A DNA stretch of 45,617 bases. Origin: Oscillospiraceae bacterium. Its GTDB lineage: Bacteria > Bacillota > Clostridia > Oscillospirales > Oscillospiraceae. The stretch is from assembly GCA_017545165.1 (NCBI GenBank), contig JAFWQQ010000053.1, positions 1-45,617 on the forward strand. Direction: 5' to 3'. A program made the translations under genes and the position numbers. Positions within the stretch are counted from its first letter, which is position 1, and the number at the start of each line of letters is the position of its first letter. Shown piece after piece: positions 7,482 through 14,499 of this stretch. The notes under the pieces are model-generated. The model made no database searches, had not been told where the DNA came from, and saw nothing but the letters and a program-made list of their open reading frames with translations.

Positions 7482-8693
7482 ATGCTGCAGGTCAAGACGC
7501 CGGAAGAGGTGTTCCGGCTGATCGAAGAGGAATTTCAGCCAAAGGAGCGGGTGATGCACAGCCCGCTGGACTTTGCCCAGGGCCGGATCCTGGCCGAGGA
7601 TATCCTGGCGGAGGAGTACGTGCCGGACTTCGACCGCTCCACGGTGGACGGCTACGCCCTGCGCGCCGCCGATACCTTCGGCTGCTCCGACGCCCTGCCC
7701 GCGATCCTGAACCTGGTCGGAGAGGTCAAGATGGGCGAGGGGACGGAGATCGCGGTACCCCGGGGCGCCTGCGTGTACGTCCCTACCGGCGGCAGGATCC
7801 CGGCGGACTGCGACTGCGCGGTGATGCTCGAGTACACCGAGGACTACGGCGACGGCACCGTGGGCATCTTCAAGGCCGCGGCCCCCGGGCAGAACCTGAT
7901 CTTTCGGGGAGACGACCTGCGGCCTGGCAAGCTGCTGCTCCGGGCGGGCCGCGTCCTCCGTCCTCAGGACGTCGGCGCCCTGGCCGCCATCGGAAAAACG
8001 GAGGTCCCGGTGCGCCTCGACTTGACGGTGGGCGTGCTCTCCACCGGGGACGAGCTGGTGCCCGCGGATCAGAAGCCCGGGCCGGGGCAGGTGCGGGACG
8101 TGAACCTCCCGATGCTGAAGGCGCTGCTGCGCTCCGTCGGCGCGGTCCCCGTGGACTTCGGGATCGTGAAGGACGACGAGGCGCTGCTGCGGGAAAAGAC
8201 CGCCCTGGCGCTGTCCTGCTGCGACGGGGTAATCCTCTCCGGCGGCAGCAGCGCGGGCGTGAAGGACGCCGCCTGCCGGGTGATCGAATCCCTGGGCGAG
8301 CTGCTCTTCCACGGCATCGCCGTGAAGCCCGGCAAGCCGACGATCCTGGGGAGAGCGGGCAACAAGCCCCTGATCGGCCTGCCGGGGCACCCGGTGGCCG
8401 CCTACTATGTGACGCAAGTTTTTGTGCTGCCGCTGCTGGCGCGGCTCAGCGGCCAAAGCCTGCGCCGGGACCGGGTGAAGGCGAGCCTGAGCGAGAGCCT
8501 GAACGCCAATCACGGCCGGATGCAGATCACGCCCTGCCGCCTGGAGACGGCGGACGGAAAGACCCTGGCCGTGCCCATCCGCACCAAGTCCGGGCTCATC
8601 TCCCGGCTTGCGGAGGCGGACGGCTATTTGATCATCGACCGGGACTGCGAGGGCCTGGAGCAGGGCGCCGCGGTGGAGGTCTATTTGAGCTGA
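7482..8693 (+). CDS. moeA: Molybdopterin molybdenumtransferase MoeA
   Basis: This 403-residue protein has the full MoeA domain order. It begins with the N-terminal segment containing DFDRSTVDGYALRAADTFG, followed by the inserted beta domain. The MogA-like domain has LSTGDEL and LSGGSSAGVKD, and the conserved GIAVKPGKPTILG and GLPGHPVA motifs are present. A small C-terminal beta domain ends the protein. MoeA inserts molybdate (or tungstate) into adenylylated molybdopterin. The start at 7482 is set by AGGAGG five bases upstream. A second MoeA gene follows 22 bases later in what is probably the same transcript, then the tungstate transporter. That context suggests at least one of the two works with tungsten. 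Confidence 0.95.
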   Translation: MLQVKTPEEVFRLIEEEFQPKERVMHSPLDFAQGRILAEDILAEEYVPDFDRSTVDGYALRAADTFGCSDALPAILNLVGEVKMGEGTEIAVPRGACVYVPTGGRIPADCDCAVMLEYTEDYGDGTVGIFKAAAPGQNLIFRGDDLRPGKLLLRAGRVLRPQDVGALAAIGKTEVPVRLDLTVGVLSTGDELVPADQKPGPGQVRDVNLPMLKALLRSVGAVPVDFGIVKDDEALLREKTALALSCCDGVILSGGSSAGVKDAACRVIESLGELLFHGIAVKPGKPTILGRAGNKPLIGLPGHPVAAYYVTQVFVLPLLARLSGQSLRRDRVKASLSESLNANHGRMQITPCRLETADGKTLAVPIRTKSGLISRLAEADGYLIIDRDCEGLEQGAAVEVYLS

Positions 8694-8715
8694 AAAGAAA
8701 CGGGAAGGATCGCCT

Positions 8716-10632
8716 ATGAGCTTTGCCTATCTGACAAACACGCCCCTGGAACAGGCCAGGGAGGAATACCTGCGGATGCTGGAGGAGCGGGGCTTCGGAC
8801 CGAGGAACGAGAAGATTCCGGTGCGGGAGGCCTGCGGGCGGCTCACAGCCCGGGCGGTCTACGCCGCCATCAACGCGCCCCACTACGCGGCCAGCGCCAT
8901 GGACGGAATCGCTCTGCGGGCCCGGGACAGCTTCGGCGCCGCGGAGACCAGCCCCGTCACCCTCGCGCCGGAACAGTTCACGGTGGTGGACACCGGCGAC
9001 CCCATTCCGGAAGGCTGCGACGCGGTGATCATGGTGGAGGAGCTGCTGCGGCGGGACGACGGCAGCGTCACTCTCCACGCCCCCGCCGCGCCCTGGCAGC
9101 ACATCCGCCAGATCGGCGAGGACGTCTGCGCCGGGGAGATGATCCTGCCCTCGTTCATAGAAATCACGCCCGCCGCCATCGGTGCCTGCATTGCCGGGGG
9201 CGTACTGGAGCTGGAGGTGCTGGCCAGGCCCCTGGTGGGCGTCATCCCCACCGGAGACGAGATCGTGGCCCCCTGCGCCGATCCCGAGCCGGGCCAGATC
9301 CTGGAATTCAATTCCTCCATCTTTTCCGCGCTGCTCTCCGGCTGGGGGGCGGAGACGAGAGTCTATCCCATCGTGCCGGACAAGCCCGAGCGGATCCGCG
9401 CCGCCCTGCGTCAGGCGGCGGAGGACTGCGATATGGTCCTGTTGAACGCCGGCTCCTCCGCCGGGCGGGACGATTACGCCGCCGCCGCGGTGGAGGCGGA
9501 GGGGGAGCTCTTTTTCCACGGCATCGCCATCAAGCCCGGCAAGCCCGCCATCCTGGGCTCCCGGGGCGGAAAGCCCATCCTGGGCGTGCCCGGCTATCCC
9601 GTCTCCGGCATCCTGGTGCTGGAGGAGCTGCTGCGCCCGCTGATCGACCGCTGGTACGGCCGGGAGAGCCAGCAGCGTGAGACGCTGCGGGCCAGGCTCA
9701 CGAGGCCGGTGGTCTCCGGCCTCAAATACCGGGAATATGTGCGCCTGCGCCTTGGCAGCGTGAACGGCCGCATCATGGCGACGCCCCTGCCCCGGGGCAG
9801 CGGGGTGGTCTCCTCCTTCTTGAAGGCGGACGGTATGCTCTGCGTCCCCCAGGGCGTAGAGGGCTATCCCGCCGGGAAAGAGGTGGAGGTCCAGCTGCTG
9901 ACCGATCGGGAAAAGCTGGAGCACACCCTGGTGGTCATCGGCAGCCACGACCCCCTGCTGGACGAGCTGGCGGATCTGATCCATCGGCAGGACCGGAGGC
10001 TGTATCTCTCCTCCTCCCATGTGGGCTCCATGGGCGGCGTCATGGCCGTCCGCCGGGGCGAGGCCCACGCCGCCGGGATCCATCTGCTGGATGCGGAGAC
10101 CGGGACCTACAACCTGGCCGTCCTCCGCAAGACCTTTCCCCGGGGCGGCGTGGTGCTGCTGCGCTGCGTGGGCCGTCTCCAGGGCCTGATGCTGCAGAAG
10201 GGCAACCCTCTGGGCATCCGGGAATTCCGGGACATCGCCCGGGAAGGGCTGCGTTATGTAAACCGCCAGAAGGGCTCCGGCACCCGGATCCTGATGGACC
10301 ATCTCTGCAGCCGGGAGGGGATCGACCGGGAGCGGATCCTGGGCTACGAGCGGGAGGAGCTGACCCACAACGCCGTAGCCGTTCAGATCGCCGAGAACTC
10401 CGCCGACGCCGGCCTGGGCATCTATTCCACCGCAAAGCTCTACGGCCTGGACTTCCTCCCCGTCTGCGTGGAGGAGTACGACCTGCTGATCCCCGGATCC
10501 GTCTGGGACAGCGAGCCGGTGCAGGCCCTGGTGCATACCCTGAAAAGCCCGGAGTTCCGGGAGCGGATCGAGGCCATGGGCGGCTATACCCTGGACCGTC
10601 CCGGCGAGCCCATCGACCTGAACGGAGAATAA
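8716..10632 (+). CDS. MoeA fused to a periplasmic-binding-protein-like domain
   Basis: In this 638-residue two-domain protein, residues 1 to about 400 are a MoeA homologue. They contain YAASAMDGIALRARDSFG, PTGDEIV, NAGSSAGRDDY, GIAIKPGKPAILG and GVPGYPVSG. Residues about 405-630 resemble a type 2 periplasmic-binding-protein or LysR-effector fold without a signal peptide. Visible segments there are SSSHVGSMGGVMAVRRGEAH, NRQKGSGTRILMDHL and YSTAKLYGLDFLPV. Such fusions occur in bacteria and archaea. The extra domain probably senses or delivers an oxyanion or a cofactor precursor in the cytoplasm. Spacing to moeA is 22 bases with a GGAAGGAT-type ribosome site. Which metal it handles is inferred only from the adjoining tup genes. 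Confidence 0.9.
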   Translation: MSFAYLTNTPLEQAREEYLRMLEERGFGPRNEKIPVREACGRLTARAVYAAINAPHYAASAMDGIALRARDSFGAAETSPVTLAPEQFTVVDTGDPIPEGCDAVIMVEELLRRDDGSVTLHAPAAPWQHIRQIGEDVCAGEMILPSFIEITPAAIGACIAGGVLELEVLARPLVGVIPTGDEIVAPCADPEPGQILEFNSSIFSALLSGWGAETRVYPIVPDKPERIRAALRQAAEDCDMVLLNAGSSAGRDDYAAAAVEAEGELFFHGIAIKPGKPAILGSRGGKPILGVPGYPVSGILVLEELLRPLIDRWYGRESQQRETLRARLTRPVVSGLKYREYVRLRLGSVNGRIMATPLPRGSGVVSSFLKADGMLCVPQGVEGYPAGKEVEVQLLTDREKLEHTLVVIGSHDPLLDELADLIHRQDRRLYLSSSHVGSMGGVMAVRRGEAHAAGIHLLDAETGTYNLAVLRKTFPRGGVVLLRCVGRLQGLMLQKGNPLGIREFRDIAREGLRYVNRQKGSGTRILMDHLCSREGIDRERILGYEREELTHNAVAVQIAENSADAGLGIYSTAKLYGLDFLPVCVEEYDLLIPGSVWDSEPVQALVHTLKSPEFRERIEAMGGYTLDRPGEPIDLNGE

Positions 10633-10643
10633 GACGAAAACCG

Positions 10644-10672
10644 TTGCGGAGACAGGTAGAATCTGATAAAAT
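10644..10672 (+). promoter_or_regulatory. Promoter of the tup operon
   Basis: A -35 TTGCGG (10644-10649), 17-base spacer and -10 TAAAAT (10667-10672) precede a leader of about 60 bases and a CAGGAG ribosome site. No known molybdenum or tungsten riboswitch core is recognised in the leader. Confidence 0.6.
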
Positions 10673-10739
10673 AGAACAAAACCGGCCATGCGGAGGGTCC
10701 TGCGGGGGCGGAATAAACAAAATGACAGGAGTAATCAAC

Positions 10740-11768
10740 ATGAAACGAGTACTTGCCTTGCTGCTGGCCCTGGTCCTGGTGCTGGCCCTCTGCGCCTGCG
10801 GGACGAAGAAGGAGCAGCCCGCCGAGACCCAGCCCGAGCAGCCCGCCGAGACCCAGCCCGAGCAGCCCGCCCAGGAAGAGAACAAGCTGGTGAAGGACAC
10901 CTGCATCCTCCTGGAAGCGGACGAGGCCATGATCAACAACTACAGCCTGCTGGCCGTGAATCCCGAGGCGCCCTTTGCGGACGCCGACGGCAAGGCGGTC
11001 CAGGGCGTGGAGATCAACGCCGCCGGCGCCGCCGCCCTGATCAACTGGCTCCTCTCCGAGGAAGGGCAGGGCCTGGCTGCCGACTACGGCGTGGCCGACT
11101 ACGGCGAGCATCTCTTCTATCTGAAGGAGGATCGCCCCGTCTCCGCCGCCCAGATCCCCGCGGCCACCGACGAGACCCGGCGCGTCCGCCTCTCCACCAC
11201 CACCTCCGTCAACGATTCCGGGCTGCTGGACTATCTGCTGCCCGTGTTCCATGACAAGTACGGCTATGAGATCGAGGTCTACTCCGCCGGCACCGGCAAG
11301 GCCATCGCCAACGCCAAGATGGGCAATGCGGACCTGATCCTGGTCCATGCCAAGGCCCAGGAGGAGGCCTTCGTGGAGGAGGGCTTCGCCTATACCCTGG
11401 ATGGGATGGACAGCGCGCGCCTGACCTATATGTACAACTACTTTGTGCTCTGCGGTCCCTCGGCAGACCCGGCGGGGGTGAAGCAGGCCGGCGACGTGAA
11501 GGCCGCCTTTGCCGCCATCGCCGCGGGCAAGCATCCCTTCATCTCCCGGGGAGACGGCTCCGGCACCCACAGCAAGGAGCTGAGCCTCTGGCCCGAGGAG
11601 CTGGGCATCACCAAGGAGGCCGAGAGCTTCAAGGACTATACCGACTGGTATATCTCCGCCAACGCCGGCATGGGCGCCTGCCTGGTCATGGCCGAGGAGA
11701 TGGGTGCCTACATCCTCACCGACAAGGCTACCTTCCTGACCTTCCAAACCGCGGACGGCGCGGCCTGA
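10740..11768 (+). CDS. tupA: Tungstate-binding lipoprotein TupA, apparently circularly permuted
   Basis: This 342-residue lipoprotein has a signal peptide with a lipobox ending at Cys20, then a Pro/Glu/Gln linker with a repeated AETQPEQP unit (about 28-46). Residues about 147-333 match the N-terminal three quarters of TupA: STTTSVNDSGLLDYLLP, AGTGKAIA, DLILVHA, FISRGDGSGTHSKEL and AYILTDKATFL. The part that normally follows TDKATFL is missing at the C terminus. It appears instead before this core, at residues about 49-130 (LLEADEAMINNYSLLAVNP, INWLLSEEGQGLA, DYGVADYGEHLFYL). The order is therefore a circular permutation of the usual one. It should bind tungstate, with molybdate less likely, and feed the TupB/TupC genes that follow. 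Confidence 0.9.
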   Translation: MKRVLALLLALVLVLALCACGTKKEQPAETQPEQPAETQPEQPAQEENKLVKDTCILLEADEAMINNYSLLAVNPEAPFADADGKAVQGVEINAAGAAALINWLLSEEGQGLAADYGVADYGEHLFYLKEDRPVSAAQIPAATDETRRVRLSTTTSVNDSGLLDYLLPVFHDKYGYEIEVYSAGTGKAIANAKMGNADLILVHAKAQEEAFVEEGFAYTLDGMDSARLTYMYNYFVLCGPSADPAGVKQAGDVKAAFAAIAAGKHPFISRGDGSGTHSKELSLWPEELGITKEAESFKDYTDWYISANAGMGACLVMAEEMGAYILTDKATFLTFQTADGAA

Positions 11769-11792
11769 CAGGCATAACAAGAACCACATTCC

Positions 11793-11819
11793 CATCCCCG
11801 GAGGCTGACTCCGGGGATG
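11793..11819 (+). other. Hairpin between tupA and tupB
   Basis: A perfect 11-bp stem (11793-11803 with 11809-11819) with a 5-base loop sits between tupA and tupB, and no T-run follows. Hairpins at this place commonly stabilise the binding-protein part of the message so that it is made in excess over the membrane components. Confidence 0.6.
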
Positions 11820-11841
11820 CGCCGCGAAGGAACGAAACGGT

Positions 11842-12528
11842 ATGGGTGCTGCCATTCAACAAGCCTGGGAGCTGATCCGCTCCGGGGATCCGGAACTGCT
11901 GAATATCCTGTCCACCACGGCGCGGGTGAGCCTGACGAGCTCCATCCTGGCGCTGCTGCTGGGCCTGCCCCTGGGCATCCTCTACGGGGCCGGGCGCTTC
12001 CCCGGGAGATCCGTTCTCCTGGTGCTGAACCGGACCCTGATGGGCCTGCCCCCGGTGGTCTGCGGCCTGCTGTTCTATCTGCTCTTTTCGGGCGTGGGGC
12101 CCTTCGGGAAGCTGAAGCTGCTCTTCACCGTGGAGCTCATGATCCTGGCCCAGGTGGTGCTCATCACCCCCATCGTCATCGGGACCATGGAGACCTGGGT
12201 GGCCCAGACGGCCCCGGCCCTGCGGGAGACCGCCAAGGGCCTGGGCTTTGGCCGTGGCAAGCGCTTTCTGCTGCTGCTGAACGAGTGCGTCTCGCCCATG
12301 ATCTCGGCCTATCTGCTGGCCTTCGCCCGCGCCATCGCCGAGGTGGGCGCGGTGGCCATGGTGGGCGGCGCCATCGCCTGGAAGACCAATGTGATGACCA
12401 CCGCCATCATGATGTACACCAACCGGGGCAGCTTTACCCTGGGCATCGCCCTGGGGATCATTCTGCTGGGGCTGTCGCTGCTGCTGAACGCGGCCCTCAG
12501 CCTGCTGCAAAGGAGGCTGAACCGATGA
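11842..12528 (+). CDS. tupB: Tungstate ABC transporter permease TupB
   Basis: This 228-residue permease has about five membrane helices. The first is SSILALLLGLPLGILYGAG. The coupling loop is around RETAKGLGFGRGKRFLLLL, and the late signature AFARAIAEVGAVAMVGGAI is typical of TupB/ModB-type permeases. The sequence MGLPPVVCGLLFYLLFSGVG in the second helix region is characteristic of the TupB branch. It should form the homodimeric channel for tungstate delivered by the TupA upstream. The stop overlaps the tupC start (ATGA, 12525-12528). Confidence 0.93.
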   Translation: MGAAIQQAWELIRSGDPELLNILSTTARVSLTSSILALLLGLPLGILYGAGRFPGRSVLLVLNRTLMGLPPVVCGLLFYLLFSGVGPFGKLKLLFTVELMILAQVVLITPIVIGTMETWVAQTAPALRETAKGLGFGRGKRFLLLLNECVSPMISAYLLAFARAIAEVGAVAMVGGAIAWKTNVMTTAIMMYTNRGSFTLGIALGIILLGLSLLLNAALSLLQRRLNR

Positions 12529-13178
12529 AGTCAGCCGCCTTTTCCAAGACCTATCGGGGCCACACCGTGCTGGATCTGCCCCAGCTGGAGTTGCCGGCGG
12601 GGGAGATCACCTCGCTGATCGGGCCCAACGGCAGCGGCAAATCCACCCTGGCCAAAGTCCTGGCCGGGATCGAGCCGGCGGACGGGAGGGTACCTGTGCT
12701 GACCGGCTGCTCCGTGGGCTATCTGCCCCAGAAGAGCTTTGCCTTTCGCATGAGCACCCGGCGCAACGTCCTTCTCAACGGCGGAGACCACGCCCGGGCG
12801 GAGGAGCTTCTGCGCGCCCTGGGCCTGGAGACCCTGGCCCGGCAGCGGGCCTGGAAGCTCTCCGGCGGGGAGACGGCGAAGATGGCCCTCTGCCGGATCC
12901 TGATGGGGCGCTATGGCCTGCTCATCCTGGACGAGCCCACGGCGGCCCTGGACATGGAGTCCACCCTGGCGGCGGAGGAGCTGATCCGCCGTCGCTGTCG
13001 GGAGACAGGCTGCGCCGTGCTGCTCATCACCCACAGCATCCAGCAGGCCCGGCGCCTGTCCGCGCGGATGCTCCTTCTCCACCGGGGCGAGCTGGTGGAA
13101 CAGGGAGAGACCGAGCGGCTGCTCCGGGCCCCGGAGAAAGAAGAGACCCGGCGTTTCCTGCAGTTTTGCGGCCTTTGA
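12525..13178 (+). CDS. tupC: Tungstate ABC transporter ATP-binding protein TupC
   Basis: This 217-residue ATPase has Walker A GPNGSGKSTLAKVL near residue 35, a Q-loop at GYLPQKSFAF, the signature LSGGETAKMALCRIL, Walker B LLILDEPTAALD and the ITHS switch. The length fits a minimal importer ATPase with no C-terminal metal-sensing domain, so there is no visible molybdate or tungstate feedback of the ModC type. Its ATG overlaps the tupB stop. A TTG-started gene follows after 30 bases. Confidence 0.92.
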   Translation: MKSAAFSKTYRGHTVLDLPQLELPAGEITSLIGPNGSGKSTLAKVLAGIEPADGRVPVLTGCSVGYLPQKSFAFRMSTRRNVLLNGGDHARAEELLRALGLETLARQRAWKLSGGETAKMALCRILMGRYGLLILDEPTAALDMESTLAAEELIRRRCRETGCAVLLITHSIQQARRLSARMLLLHRGELVEQGETERLLRAPEKEETRRFLQFCGL

Positions 13179-13208
13179 GCCGAGATAGAAACAGGGGAGG
13201 GGATCCGT

Positions 13209-14486
13209 TTGGATCAGAGAGAAAAGATCGAGTCACAATATGTGCAGGTCCTGCGGGAGGAGCTGCTGCCCGCCATGGGCTGTACCGAGCCCATTGCCAT
13301 CGCCTATGCCGCCGCGAAAGCCAGGGCCGTGCTGGGTGTCCTGCCCGAGCGGCTGCTGGTAGAGGTCAGCGGCAACATCATCAAAAACGTCAAGAGCGTG
13401 GTGGTGCCCCACACCGGCGGCCTGCGGGGCATCCCGGCCGCCGCTGCTGCGGGAGCCGTGGCGGGGGACGCCGAGGCGGAGCTGGAGGTGCTCTCCCGGG
13501 TGACCGGGGAGCAGATCGCCCAAATGGCCGACTATGTGCGCAGCGTCCCCATCGAGGTGCGCTTCGCGGACACCCCCCATATCTTCGATATTCAGATCAC
13601 CGCCTTCGCCGGGGCGGACTCTGCCTGCGTGCGCATCGTGGACTATCACACCAACCTGGTCCTGGTCCGGCGCAACGACCGGATCCTCCTGCAGCGGGAG
13701 CTGACCGAGGACCCGGGCGAGGGCCTGAGCGACCGGAGCTTCATGAGCGTGGAGGGCATTGTGGACTTTGCCGGCGCCGTGGAGCTGGACCGGGTGCGCC
13801 CGCTGCTGGATCGGCAGATCGACTACAACATGGCCATCGCCGAGGAGGGGCTGCGGGGCAGCTACGGCGCCAACATCGGCAAGACCCTGCTCCGGGGCCA
13901 TGAGGACTGCCTGGAGACCAGGCTCCGGGCCTATGCGGCCGCCGCCAGCGACGCGCGGATGAACGGCTGCGAGCTGCCGGTGGTCATCAACTCCGGCAGC
14001 GGCAATCAGGGCATCACGGCCAGCGTCCCGGTGATCGTCTACGCCCGGGAGACCGGCAAGACCCATGAGGAGCTGCTCCGGGCCCTGACGGTGGCGAACC
14101 TGGTGACCATTCACCTGAAAACCGGCATCGGCCGCCTCTCGGCCTACTGCGGCGCGGTCAGCGCCGGCTGCGGCGCGGCGGCGGGCATCGCCTGGCTCCA
14201 GGGGGGCCGCTTCCACAAGATCGCCCATGTGATCGTGAACGCCGTGGCCGTGACCTCCGGCATCGTCTGCGACGGGGCCAAGGCCAGCTGCGCGGCCAAG
14301 ATCGCCTCTGCGGTGGACGCGGGGCTGCTGGCCCTGGCCATGTACCGGGACGGCAACCAGTTTTACGGCGGCGAGGGCATTGTGAAAAAGGGCGTGGAGA
14401 ACACCATCGCCAATGTGGGCAGGCTGGCCCGCTTCGGCATGGAGCAGACGGACAAGGAAATCATCCAGCTGATGCTGGAGAGCTGA
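13209..14486 (+). CDS. cyuA: L-cysteine desulfidase / serine dehydratase-like protein (UPF0597, CyuA family)
   Basis: This 425-residue protein is of the UPF0597/YhaM family. Members break L-cysteine into sulfide, ammonia and pyruvate using an iron-sulfur cluster. Visible family motifs are LLPAMGCTEPIAIAYAAAKA near the N terminus, SGSGNQGITASVPVIVYA in the middle and SGIVCDGAKASCAAKIASA near residue 355. The cysteines of the first and last of these are candidate cluster ligands. The start is TTG at 13209 with a GGGAGGGG site; no in-frame ATG gives a full-length protein. It is 30 bases after tupC and may be cotranscribed. Sulfide from this enzyme could support sulfur insertion into the molybdenum cofactor, but that link is only by position. 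Confidence 0.88.
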   Translation: MDQREKIESQYVQVLREELLPAMGCTEPIAIAYAAAKARAVLGVLPERLLVEVSGNIIKNVKSVVVPHTGGLRGIPAAAAAGAVAGDAEAELEVLSRVTGEQIAQMADYVRSVPIEVRFADTPHIFDIQITAFAGADSACVRIVDYHTNLVLVRRNDRILLQRELTEDPGEGLSDRSFMSVEGIVDFAGAVELDRVRPLLDRQIDYNMAIAEEGLRGSYGANIGKTLLRGHEDCLETRLRAYAAAASDARMNGCELPVVINSGSGNQGITASVPVIVYARETGKTHEELLRALTVANLVTIHLKTGIGRLSAYCGAVSAGCGAAAGIAWLQGGRFHKIAHVIVNAVAVTSGIVCDGAKASCAAKIASAVDAGLLALAMYRDGNQFYGGEGIVKKGVENTIANVGRLARFGMEQTDKEIIQLMLES

Positions 14487-14499
14487 GGAGGAGCGGAAC

